A DNA stretch of 32,524 nt. It comes from NIOZ-UU13 sp964653075 (lineage in GTDB: Bacteria > Planctomycetota > Phycisphaerae > Sedimentisphaerales > Anaerobacaceae). The number at the start of each line of letters is the position of its first letter. Position 1 is the first letter of the stretch. The stretch is from assembly GCA_964653075.1 (NCBI GenBank), contig CAZZAX010000061.1, positions 1 to 32,524 on the forward strand, read 5' to 3'. The position numbers and the translations under genes were made by a program. The notes below the pieces were generated by a model that did not search any database, was not told where the DNA came from, and saw only the letters and a list, made by a program, of their open reading frames with translations. This document shows, piece by piece, positions 1-6,421 of this stretch.

Positions 1-217
1 GTCCCTCTATAATTAGACGTACCTGCACGCCTTCGGATTTATTATTTACTATTGACGATTTACTATTTTGCTGGGGCTGCTGCCGGGTCTCGATGCCTTC
101 TGGCGTGTTACGTTAGCTTTCTAGCTAACAGGTGGGTATTATACCATATTTTTGCCGAAAATCAAGAGAAATCGGTTTTAAATCTACTTGACTTGCAACT
201 GTGTATCAGTCTCATAT

Positions 218-277
218 CCCTTCGACTGCACTCAGGGCAGGCTCTTGCCAGACTCATTCGACTGCGCTCAGGGTGAA
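218..277 (+). repeat. Two copies of dispersed TTCGACTGCGCTCAGG repeat
   Basis: Copies lie at 218-241 and 255-277. Related copies occur at about 3492-3512, 4079-4095, 4458-4482 and 32493-32515. Each has a CCCT or ATCC start mirrored by AGGG or GGAT at the end, so each can form a small hairpin. They fall only between genes. They look like an interspersed genomic repeat family; I infer no function. Confidence 0.75.
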
Positions 278-347
278 ATTTGTTGAAAATTACCAGCGTT
301 TTTTGTCGAAAATTGGGCGATTTTGTGTGCCTTTTGTCGTTATTTTG

Positions 348-485
348 TGCTGCCTGCGGCCAGCAAGAGGCTCGTTTAGTGTTACGCAGTCCTGTAAGTC
401 CCGTAAGGGATGCCACCATGAGGCGTCAAAAGCAGACTTATGGCAGGACGTAGTAAATAAAAATAGTACCGAACCGCAGGCAGCA
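348..485. repeat. Fold-back (MITE-like) element, copy 1
   Basis: The left end TGCTGCCTGCGG (348-359) is an exact reverse complement of the right end CCGCAGGCAGCA (474-485). The interior shares GGCCAGCA-GAGGCTCGT, TACG-AGTCCTGT and GTAGTAAATAAAAA-AGTACCGAACCG with the copy at 3918-4006. No open frame fits the element and no clear target duplication is visible. It could be a miniature transposable element or a structured RNA-type repeat. Confidence 0.7.
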
Positions 486-723
486 TAAAGCAACTCCGCC
501 ATATGCGGATCTGCGGCTTAGATATTGTTCCGGCAGGACGAAATTGAATTTTGAATTATTTTTGCTTGCCTTAAGCAACAATCCCTATCATAATAGAATC
601 AGCAGGTGCGGAATTTTTACCATTGATTTATAAACATGGATGTATTGGAAATAATTCAGTCAGTTTGATTAACAAAAGCAATGTATATTTTATTTTAGAC
701 GCTGAAGGGATGGAGAACAAAAA

Positions 724-1551
724 ATGCGCAAACTTATGATTCGCAATCTCTGGTGGATCACGGCAATTTTAGCGCTTATACTACTGATCATCCACAGCCT
801 CCCTAGCCAGAAGATCGTAGTCGATAGCACCTCCGTCATTCTAATCCTTGTCATTCTGCTAAGCCCTTTCCTGTCTGCGATCCGAAAAATAAAATATGGA
901 GACTTTGAGGCCGAGATCGATCCTAAAGAGGTCGAAAGAATACGGAACAATGTTGATGCACAAATGGCGGAAAGCAAAGCAACTGAAACTGGACAAACAC
1001 CAGAGATTGAAACGACAGTTCAGCAAATTCGGTCTATCGGTGAGACCGATCCAGTCATAGCCTTAGCCAAACTCCGAATAGAGATAGAAAAGGTTGTTCT
1101 TAGGCTGCACAAGAGATCACAGTCGGATAGATTTCATGGACGTCAGCTTTCTCTAGGTAAAATGATTCATAACCTAACAACACAAGAAATATTCCCACAA
1201 CAATTTTCTGGCACGATTCGTGAAGTCATATCAATATGCAACCGGGCAGTGCATGGCGAGGAAATTAGAGAAAAAGATGCAGAACTAATGTTGGAAGTCG
1301 GCACTTCGTTGTTGGAGCGTATCTTTGATTTCTCAATGGACTTTCTTCTCAAACCAGATGAATCCAATCTCATAAGTCAGAATGAAGTTGATGATTACAA
1401 CAGGTCGCGTTATAGATTAGTATCCATAATCCCTTATGTTGAAAAGCCAGTTCGCAATGTTAGAATAGTGGACCAAAAAGAGCTCAATGATTTCCTTGAA
1501 GGATACAATGAATACGCTGAGTTTATTGTTGAGTTAACGCGGATTATCTGA
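724..1551 (+). CDS. Membrane protein with DUF4145/HEPN-like C-terminal domain
   Basis: This 275-residue protein has two N-terminal hydrophobic helices (about 9-24 and 37-53) and then a soluble region. Residues 108-205 read like the helical DUF4145/HEPN-type fold: an ALAKLRIEIEKVV helix, a KMIHNL segment and the ending ICNRAVHGEEI (171-181). The xxAxHG signature is typical of DUF4145-like proteins. A canonical R-x4-6-H nuclease motif is not obvious, so catalysis is uncertain. A GGAG ribosome binding site nine bases upstream supports the ATG at 724. It is the first of three consecutive genes with HEPN-like endings. A role in defence or stress response is inference; assignment rests on motif resemblance only. 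Confidence 0.7.
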   Translation: MRKLMIRNLWWITAILALILLIIHSLPSQKIVVDSTSVILILVILLSPFLSAIRKIKYGDFEAEIDPKEVERIRNNVDAQMAESKATETGQTPEIETTVQQIRSIGETDPVIALAKLRIEIEKVVLRLHKRSQSDRFHGRQLSLGKMIHNLTTQEIFPQQFSGTIREVISICNRAVHGEEIREKDAELMLEVGTSLLERIFDFSMDFLLKPDESNLISQNEVDDYNRSRYRLVSIIPYVEKPVRNVRIVDQKELNDFLEGYNEYAEFIVELTRII

Positions 1552-1554
1552 TGA

Positions 1555-1581
1555 ATTCTATTAAACAGCATAGAATGTTTT
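1555..1581 (+). terminator. Weak hairpin after first gene
   Basis: ATTCTA (1555-1560) pairs with TAGAAT (1571-1576), followed by GTTTT. The stem is only six AT-rich base pairs, so this is at most a weak terminator just after the stop codon of the DUF4145-like gene. Confidence 0.25.
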
Positions 1582-1643
1582 AGGTGTTGATAATTTAATG
1601 GAAATCGTGTTGAAAATTATTATGTTAGAGGTTTAATATAGTC

Positions 1644-2321
1644 ATGTTTCATTTAGCAAAGACCTGGAAAGAACGTATTCTTCAATTACAAGCTGTAAAG
1701 GATAAATGCAATCATATTCTTAAAAGCCTCGCTGTTCCTAAAGATGATGCTCGTACAGAAGGAATCATTCATGTAAGGCAGTTCTGCAATACACTTGCAG
1801 CTGTGCCCATTAAGCTACAACAAAATGCCGAAAAAAAAAGAAATGTTCCTATCATAATGCAGCTTTTGGGTTTGCAAAAACCCGAACATTTGAAATCCTG
1901 TCTGGTTGATCTCAATAAAAACGCAAAGGTAAGTTTCAATACAATGACACAATTTGCTTTAGAAAACTGTATCGAACGTGTTTTGGATGCAATACCCGGC
2001 GAAAAAGCGCAAGGAACCTTTAGCAAAAGCAGTTTGCGTATTCTCGAAGTGACAAAGATAGCTGATCATAAGAAAAAACATGATATTCTCATGGTTCCAG
2101 CATGGATACGAAATACCCTACATTCCGTTGGTGTTCATAGTCGGACGTCAAAAACGATAGTAATTGATGGAGAATACTACAAGTTTGAAAAGGGGAAGAG
2201 GTTATCTTGCGCATCATGGAGTCACCTAATGCATTGTTTGCTGAATGCTTTGGATATATACGAAGAGATCTTTTCTTCTTCTGTAGTTACTTCAATATCC
2301 AAGATAGATGTTGTTTCATAA
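1644..2321 (+). CDS. Hypothetical protein with RNxxH (HEPN-like) motif
   Basis: This is a 225-residue protein, predicted largely helical and soluble, with no signal peptide. The C-terminal part carries WIRNTLHSVGVHSR (155-168, with R156 and H160), then a beta-prone segment (TIVIDGEYYKFEKG) and a closing helix around LMHCLLNALDIYEEIF. An IRN-x-xH segment followed by a short strand and a final helix is seen in several uncharacterised HEPN-like families of defence islands, but the spacing here is R-x3-H rather than the usual R-x4-6-H. I do not recognise an exact family. The ribosome binding site is weak. Neighbours on both sides also end in HEPN/Abi-like motifs, which suggests a functional cluster. 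Confidence 0.65.
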   Translation: MFHLAKTWKERILQLQAVKDKCNHILKSLAVPKDDARTEGIIHVRQFCNTLAAVPIKLQQNAEKKRNVPIIMQLLGLQKPEHLKSCLVDLNKNAKVSFNTMTQFALENCIERVLDAIPGEKAQGTFSKSSLRILEVTKIADHKKKHDILMVPAWIRNTLHSVGVHSRTSKTIVIDGEYYKFEKGKRLSCASWSHLMHCLLNALDIYEEIFSSSVVTSISKIDVVS

Positions 2322-2397
2322 ATACTTCTAACGTCCGGCTTAACTCGGCCCGTCTAAAAGGCCACTATTTAGCTCTACGATATGTATGGAGAATACG

Positions 2398-3189
2398 ATG
2401 GATATAAGGGAAATATGGAGCGCTATTAGAGGTGTGATCAGAGACTCGTTTACCTTCAATACAATTAAAGAGATTGCAGGTGCTAGTGGTTTACCTGTGT
2501 ATAAGCTTTCACACTTGCAACAAAGGTCTTTACCTGCAAGAAGCGCTTCTAAAAGTGAATTACTCGACGCTATTGATGAATTATTAAATGAGCAACAAGA
2601 TCCAAATCGTGCTATTAAATTCTTCATCCAAGAAATGCTAAGTAAACATAATCTAATCGAAGAAAGTATAAATGAAGTTATTCAAAGATTTGGGTGGCAA
2701 ATTCAAGATGGAGAGCTTTGTACTACCGATCTTCATTTGGATGAAACAACGGAAGATTATAAGCAAGGAATACAAGATGCAATAGGTATCTGTATGCAAA
2801 GATACCGAGATGGCGATTACTCTGGAGCAATTACTTCAATATGCGGCGCTGTAGATTCGATGACAGAACATGTTTATAATATTAAACATATTGGAAATGT
2901 TTATAGCAATTCATATCAACAACGTGTAAACCGAACTTTCAAATCTTTTGAACAAGAATATAAAGATGAGTTTGATGGTATTGATGCTATTGACGATGAC
3001 GAATTAAAAAGAATTTGGAATAATCATAGATCTGCTATTAATCAAGCAGCATTCATTCTGGGATCATTTCGCAGAAACATTAGTGATGCTCATGGTCCCA
3101 ATGAATGTCCAAGACAATTCGTACAAAAAGCCCTTGATTGCGGTACATTTATATTAAGAAGCATATTGCCATATATCGATAATGCATAA
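2398..3189 (+). CDS. Abortive-infection C-terminal (Abi_C-like) domain protein
   Basis: This is a 263-residue soluble helical protein. The C-terminal half matches the Abi_C pattern: a GDYSGAITSICGAVDSMTEH helix, then later FILGSFRRNISDAHGP, where R225/R226 and H232 form an R-x5/6-H HEPN ribonuclease motif. Abi_C domains are found in abortive-infection and other phage-defence proteins; RNA cleavage is the usual inferred activity of that motif. The N-terminal 90 residues contain a predicted helical region (KSELLDAIDELLNEQ) that I cannot place. I chose the second ATG, at 2398, because GGAG lies six bases upstream; an in-frame ATG also exists at 2386. It follows the RNxxH gene by 76 bases in the same direction. 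Confidence 0.78.
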   Translation: MDIREIWSAIRGVIRDSFTFNTIKEIAGASGLPVYKLSHLQQRSLPARSASKSELLDAIDELLNEQQDPNRAIKFFIQEMLSKHNLIEESINEVIQRFGWQIQDGELCTTDLHLDETTEDYKQGIQDAIGICMQRYRDGDYSGAITSICGAVDSMTEHVYNIKHIGNVYSNSYQQRVNRTFKSFEQEYKDEFDGIDAIDDDELKRIWNNHRSAINQAAFILGSFRRNISDAHGPNECPRQFVQKALDCGTFILRSILPYIDNA

Positions 3190-3231
3190 CTTAACGTACT
3201 CTACATGGCTTTACAGAAGGAGAAATGAAAA

Positions 3232-3462
3232 ATGAACGAAGAATCACCTCAATTTCCACTTCCAAATCCCATTTTACTTATTGGAATCGTTATTATGTCT
3301 GATTTAATAAAGGCAGGAATTACTGTTCAACAATACGGTGGGGACGATCTGAAAAAGAATTTTACCGTAACCACTGATAAGGAAGTTCCGGAAGAAATCA
3401 AAACAAGTATTCGTAAGTATGCTGAATACTATGGCTTTACTATCGAGTTTCTAACCGTATGA
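3232..3462 (+). CDS. Small hypothetical protein
   Basis: This is a 76-residue protein that I do not recognise. The first 22 residues include a proline-rich start and a hydrophobic stretch (ILLIGIVIM). The rest looks like a small alpha/beta domain (IKAGITVQQYGGDDLKKNF, then a charged helix and the strand FTIEFLTV). AAGGAG at 3217-3222 is well placed for the ATG at 3232, which supports expression. It lies 42 bases after the Abi_C-like gene and may be the last gene of that group. An internal ATG at 3295 would give a 55-residue form lacking the hydrophobic start. Confidence 0.55.
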   Translation: MNEESPQFPLPNPILLIGIVIMSDLIKAGITVQQYGGDDLKKNFTVTTDKEVPEEIKTSIRKYAEYYGFTIEFLTV

Positions 3463-3525
3463 CTCAATAGGTGTTTTAATTGAATAGATTCCTCGACTCT
3501 GCTCATGGTGAAGGGGATATATAGC

Positions 3526-3656
3526 ATTTCTACCGTAGGCCAGCATGAGCATCATACAATCACGTAGACGCGAAGCCCCCGATAGATAAGCAAGTAAGCT
3601 CAAATCGAGGGTAAACTCCGGAGTGATAAAAATTAGAGCGAACCGAAGGTAGAAAT
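3526..3656. repeat. Fold-back (MITE-like) element, copy 2
   Basis: The ends are ATTTCTACC (3526-3534) and GGTAGAAAT (3648-3656), a perfect inverted pair with a different sequence from copy 1. Just inside, GGCCAGCATGAG and GCGAACCGAAGG match the positions of GGCCAGCAAGAG and CCGAACCGCAGG in copy 1. The ends therefore differ between copies but stay self-complementary. A further left end alone lies at 3824-3843. The first hairpin of the 3576-3709 pair is inside this element. Confidence 0.65.
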
Positions 3657-3709
3657 TCGGCGTCGAGCCCCGGCCCCCGGCAGACAAGCAAGTGGGCTCA
3701 CACCGGGGG
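3576..3709 (+). repeat. Two diverged hairpin repeats with conserved loop
   Basis: Hairpin a pairs CCCCCGAT (3576-3583) with ATCGAGGG (3604-3611), with one mismatch. Hairpin b pairs CCCCCGG (3674-3680) with CCGGGGG (3703-3709) perfectly. Loops share AAGCAAGT and GCTCA, and GTAAACT follows both. One stem position is A-T in the first and G-C in the second, as expected if the fold is maintained. Confidence 0.6.
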
Positions 3710-3790
3710 TAAACTAAGAAAGGATACGCCGGGGACTTTTTGATTTATTATCCCTTGGTGCCCCTTTGGGATAAATTGATTACTTTCTGG

Positions 3791-3810
3791 ATTCCTGTTT
3801 TCACAGGAAT
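3791..3810. repeat. ATTCCTG/CAGGAAT palindromic hairpin
   Basis: A seven-base perfect stem encloses a six-base loop. There is no T tract, so it does not look like a terminator. It appears to be a short intergenic palindrome of the same kind as the other repeats in this field. Confidence 0.5.
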
Positions 3811-3917
3811 GACCGATTAAATAGCATTTCTACCGGAGGCCAGCTTTCAATTGATTATTGATGATTGAGGTTGAATCCGCTAACGGCTTGCGGGGACAAG
3901 TTTCATTTGTTGCTTTT

Positions 3918-4006
3918 ACTGCCATAGGCCAGCATGAGGCTCGTACCGTATTACGTAGTCCTGTGAGGGGCGTAGTAAATAAAAACAGTACCGAACCGCA
4001 GGCAGG
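3918..4006. repeat. Fold-back (MITE-like) element, copy 3, shortened
   Basis: This copy contains GGCCAGCATGAGGCTCGTA and GTACCGAACCGCAGGCAGG, matching copy 1, with the middle shortened by about 45 bases. The left end reads ACTGCCATAGGCC and pairs only partly with the right end. It appears to be a degraded or deleted copy. Confidence 0.6.
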
Positions 4007-4017
4007 AATTGGAAATT

Positions 4018-4054
4018 AAAAATCAAAATGTAAATTGCAAAATTGAGGAGGCCC
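4018..4054. repeat. AATCAAAATGxAAAxTGCAAAA repeat, copy 1 of 2
   Basis: A 37-base AT-rich segment ending AAAATTGAGGAGGCC is repeated at 5344-5380 with a few substitutions, ending AAAATTGAGGAAGGCC. Both copies are intergenic. The function is unknown. Confidence 0.55.
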
Positions 4055-4163
4055 CTAGGGCGGTTGGTTGAATAGATATCTCGACTGCGCTCGATATGAC
4101 GGCTGTGTCAACTCGCAACCTGCGTCTGTAATCGGTATGATCAGAATGCACTTCGACACCACT

Positions 4164-4214
4164 CATCCTTCGTCTCCGCTCATCCTTCGTCTCCGCTCAT
4201 CCTTCGTCTCCGCT
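4164..4214. repeat. 17-bp tandem repeat, 3 copies
   Basis: Three identical copies of CATCCTTCGTCTCCGCT lie head to tail and are followed by CAGGATGAAG. The closing GGATG is the reverse complement of the CATCC that starts each unit, so the last unit plus the tail forms the same small hairpin as the dispersed TTCGACTGCGCTCAGG repeat. Confidence 0.85.
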
Positions 4215-4319
4215 CAGGATGAAGAAAAGAATTGAGAATGTAGAATTTAGAATTGATCCTTCCCATTCGGCTACGCTTCCCTCGACAAGCTCGGGACAGG
4301 CAGGGCAGGCTATTGCGCT

Positions 4320-4421
4320 CACCCTTTGTCTCCGCTCATCCTTCGTCTCCGCTCATCCTTCGTCTCCGCTCACCCTTCGTCTCCGCTCACCCTTCGTCTC
4401 CGCTCACCCTTCGTCTCCGCT
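4320..4421. repeat. 17-bp tandem repeat, 6 copies
   Basis: Six head-to-tail units of the form CA(C/T)CCTT(C/T)GTCTCCGCT are followed by CAGGGTGAAG. Here the final units start CACCC and the tail is GGGTG, whereas in the array at 4164 the units start CATCC and the tail is GGATG, so the complementarity is kept. Slippage of one hairpin repeat is the simplest origin. Confidence 0.85.
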
Positions 4422-4730
4422 CAGGGTGAAGAAAGGAATTTAGAATTATGAATTTAGCCCTTCGACTGCGCTCAGGATGAAGAAAGGAATTTAGAATTTA
4501 GAAATCTCCAAAAACAATAATCAAGTCATACAAAAAACCAAAAGTCTCAGAATAATCGCATCATCTTACACAAGACGTATTCTGCCTTTCAACTACCGTT
4601 TTAAGTGGAGTTTCAGGCCGTAGAATGGACGATGTCGGTAAATATGGCACTTTATCCTTGCACAGCAACTTTTCAGTATATATAATCATATTGGTCGCGA
4701 GACATTACTAAACTAACAGGAAGTTATATT

Positions 4731-4814
4731 ATGAAACGGCAATCAATTCTCGTATTGGCAGTGTTGTTTCTATTACCGAACTATGCAGGATGCAAAATGA
4801 CAAATCGAAATTAA
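4731..4814 (+). CDS. Lipoprotein-like small peptide (27 residues)
   Basis: The peptide starts MKRQSILVLAVLFLLP and continues NYAGCKMTNRN. A basic N-terminus, a hydrophobic core and a YAGC box at residues 18-21 resemble a lipoprotein signal peptide with only six residues after the cysteine. AGGAAG lies seven bases upstream of the ATG. It ends 12 bases before the pseudopilin gene, so the two are probably cotranscribed. Peptides of this shape occur as entericidin-like or lysis-type lipoproteins, but I cannot assign a function. It could also be a chance frame. Confidence 0.4.
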   Translation: MKRQSILVLAVLFLLPNYAGCKMTNRN

Positions 4815-4826
4815 AAGGGACAAAAA

Positions 4827-5282
4827 GTGCGACGAAAAGGTTTTACTCTTCTTGAACTGCTGATAGTAATGTCCATTATCGCCTTATTATTCAGCATACT
4901 TGTGCCCTGTCTAATGAGTGCAAAAGAAAGAACATATGAATTATTTGCTATGGAGACGGAAGTTAATGAAGAAGGAAAGGTCCACCTGGAAATTCACGAC
5001 CTTTCTGACAGGAAACTATACGATGACATGTATATGATAAAGATCGACCCTCCGTGGAGTCGCCGCATTTTCTTAAAAAGACCATATCCATCCGGTATGA
5101 AATTAATAAAAAGAGACGGCCAAGATTATATTAAATGGAGACCTAAACTGACTGATATCGGTGTGCATTTTATTACTGTTGTTTTCGAAGGAGAAGAAAT
5201 CTCTGAGCAGGAGATTACAATTTATGTTTTTAATAAAGAGCTTTTAGAAGCTGAGCGAGAGGACAAATCAGACGCGCATTAA
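4827..5282 (+). CDS. Type II secretion/pseudopilin-like protein
   Basis: The 151-residue product begins MRRKGFTLLELLIVMSIIAL, a class III (prepilin) signal: cleavage is expected after the Gly at position 5, leaving FTLLE with the conserved Glu at +5 and a hydrophobic helix. The remainder is a compact, strand-rich domain (YIKWRPKL, GVHFITVVFEGEEISEQEITIYVF) that resembles an Ig-like or cadherin-like fold rather than a typical pseudopilin body. The start is GTG, with AAAGGGA seven bases upstream. No secretion genes are adjacent; planctomycetes carry many such scattered proteins. The exported, pilin-processed location is well supported, the role is not. Confidence 0.75.
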   Translation: MRRKGFTLLELLIVMSIIALLFSILVPCLMSAKERTYELFAMETEVNEEGKVHLEIHDLSDRKLYDDMYMIKIDPPWSRRIFLKRPYPSGMKLIKRDGQDYIKWRPKLTDIGVHFITVVFEGEEISEQEITIYVFNKELLEAEREDKSDAH

Positions 5283-5450
5283 CGCTGATTATGCGGATTA
5301 GAAATATTAGCCTCAGAGGGCAAAGAGGGAAAAAGCAAAGAACAAAAATCAAAATGCAAAGTGCAAAATTGAGGAAGGCCTTCGAGAAAATATCCAAGAA
5401 TATTTGCAGCTGACTACGGAACAGCTATGATATCCTATAAAAGTCTCTCA

Positions 5451-5650
5451 ACTACCCCTTTATAGTGCCCAGCAGGCCGATGTAGCGATTATTTATTCTG
5501 ATATGGCCTCTTGTATTTTATTGTTGCGTTTGTTTCTACACTACCCCTGTATGGCCATGCTGTTGCGCAGAAAGCATATCTGTAAGGTCATCACAGAAGC
5601 CCTGAACTACCCATTAAAAGGGGTTATATCCCCGTAGAACGGACGAACTC
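5451..5650 (+). repeat. ~200-bp direct repeat, copy A
   Basis: This copy aligns along its length with 7846-8045. Shared blocks include GCCCAGCAGGCCG, TGTAGCGATTA, GTGTATGG-type segments, CACAGAAG-CCTGAACTA and TTAAAAGGGG. It contains three internal starts of the form ACTACCC at 5451, 5540 and 5606, suggesting a smaller unit inside. A third relative of the last part, ACTACC followed by CAGGCCGTAGAATGGACGA, lies at about 4590-4635. Confidence 0.6.
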
Positions 5651-5763
5651 GTCTTGAGGGGTATCACAACAAACATAGTGTTTTCCCCTATAGAAGAAAC
5701 AGGCTTTCCCCGATTAAGCTCCCTAATACAAAAGTTCGATAAGTGTGAAAGTGTTTTCTCTTT

Positions 5764-5801
5764 GCCCCCACCCCCCAGATTTTTTGAGCGTGGGGGCTTT
5801 T
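5764..5801 (+). terminator. Hairpin with T tract (GCCCCCAC stem)
   Basis: GCCCCCAC (5764-5771) pairs with GTGGGGGC (5790-5797) across an 18-base loop and is followed by TTTT. It resembles an intrinsic terminator, but no gene lies within 450 bases upstream on the plus strand. Confidence 0.45.
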
Positions 5802-5912
5802 AAACACTTTACCCCCGTCCCCAGTTCTGTTATTCTCGGCAACCTCGGCTTGACATTTTCCGGCTGGATGCTTAAAAGAAAAAGAATGGTATAAAATATC
5901 GAAACCAACCAC

Positions 5913-5966
5913 GCCCCTGCGTATATCTCGCTAATACGCCTTTCCCTCCGCAACGCAGGGGCTTTT
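5913..5966 (+). terminator. Hairpin with T tract (GCCCCTGCG stem)
   Basis: GCCCCTGCG (5913-5921) pairs with CGCAGGGGC (5954-5962), followed by TTTT. The stem core GCCCCTG/CAGGGGC is shared with the hairpins at 8327 and 8794, while the loops differ in sequence. Confidence 0.5.
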
Positions 5967-6033
5967 ATATTTGTCAGCGATACAACCCGCACTTATTGCC
6001 AATCGTATAACTCTATTGAAAGCAAGGCTCGGT

Positions 6034-6074
6034 GCGGGCCGAGTTGGTTTAGTACTTTTCGGCCCGCTCTTTTT
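6034..6074 (+). terminator. Strong intrinsic terminator
   Basis: GCGGGCCGA (6034-6042) pairs perfectly with TCGGCCCGC (6059-6067), followed by TCTTTTT. This is the best-formed plus-strand terminator in the left half. No coding sequence precedes it, so it either ends an unrecognised RNA or is simply part of the inverted repeat in which it lies. Confidence 0.65.
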
Positions 6075-6173
6075 AATATCGCCGGACATGCCTACAATGT
6101 GATGGGCATAGGGCTTTCCCTTATAGAAAAAAAAGGCCAAATCCTGATTTGCATAAAATACCCATTGTTTAAA
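6040..6173 (-). repeat. Long inverted repeat, left arm
   Basis: Read on the minus strand, this arm aligns with 8403-8545 on the plus strand. Matching blocks include GGTATTTTATG-AAATCAGG, TTCTATA-GG-AA-CCCTATGCC and GTACTAAACCAACTCG. The arms enclose the protease gene. Identity is roughly 75 percent by eye with small gaps. Confidence 0.65.
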
Positions 6174-6421
6174 CTCTGACATTTAGAGCCAAGAGTAAAG
6201 GTTCTCTGGTGTGTTCTCTATTTTCAGGACGGTGACGGAGTCTAAAGCAAGATAACGATGATTTACACGAACGTGTTGAACCGCGGGCCTACCGGTCTTT
6301 GCAGCCTGGAAGACTCCCTTTGAACGAGGAGAGGCTTGGGATGTTATACGGAAACCATACATAACGTAGTTATATGGTGAAGCACACACAACAAATACTG
6401 CAGAAGAGAAAGGAGCAAGTA

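Larger units (their letters stand above)
1..723. other. Gene-free, repeat-rich left edge
   Basis: I see no convincing gene here. Short open frames on both strands are interrupted by repeat sequence and have no ribosome binding site or family-like content. The stretch holds two copies of the dispersed CCTTCGACTGCGCTCAGG-type repeat (218-241 and 255-277) and one complete fold-back element (348-485). The last 200 bases are AT-rich and lead to a GGAG ribosome binding site at 711-714 for the first gene. Confidence 0.7.
3463..4730. other. Gene-free repeat field
   Basis: No gene is supportable in this 1.27-kb stretch. It holds two fold-back elements (3526-3656 and 3918-4006) and a lone left end (3824-3843), two related hairpins (3576-3611, 3674-3709), a palindromic ATTCCTG/CAGGAAT hairpin (3791-3810), two 17-bp tandem arrays (4164-4214 and 4320-4421), several TTCGACTGCGCTCAGG repeats, and a unit beginning ACTACC at about 4590 related to those at 5606 and 8001. 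Open frames across it are made of repeat sequence. Confidence 0.75.
5283..6421. other. Gene-free stretch with repeats and hairpins
   Basis: I see no gene in these 1.1 kb. The content is one AATCAAAATG repeat copy (5344-5380), copy A of a ~200-bp direct repeat (5451-5650), two terminator-like hairpins (5764-5801 and 5913-5966), a strong GC-rich terminator (6034-6074) and one arm of a long inverted repeat (6040-6173). The last 200 bases before the protease gene show no repeat that I can pair. A minus-strand frame across 5931-6182 matches in translation a plus-strand frame at 8315-8632, but only because the DNA is an inverted repeat. Confidence 0.65.

Noticed and set aside
4164..4421. CRISPR array
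   Set aside because: Units are 17 bases and directly adjacent with no spacers, so this is a simple tandem repeat.
6252..6345. Possible second attC-like site before the protease (ATAAC to GTTATAC)
   Set aside because: Only the outer five bases pair; the inner arms do not fold, unlike the site after the gene.
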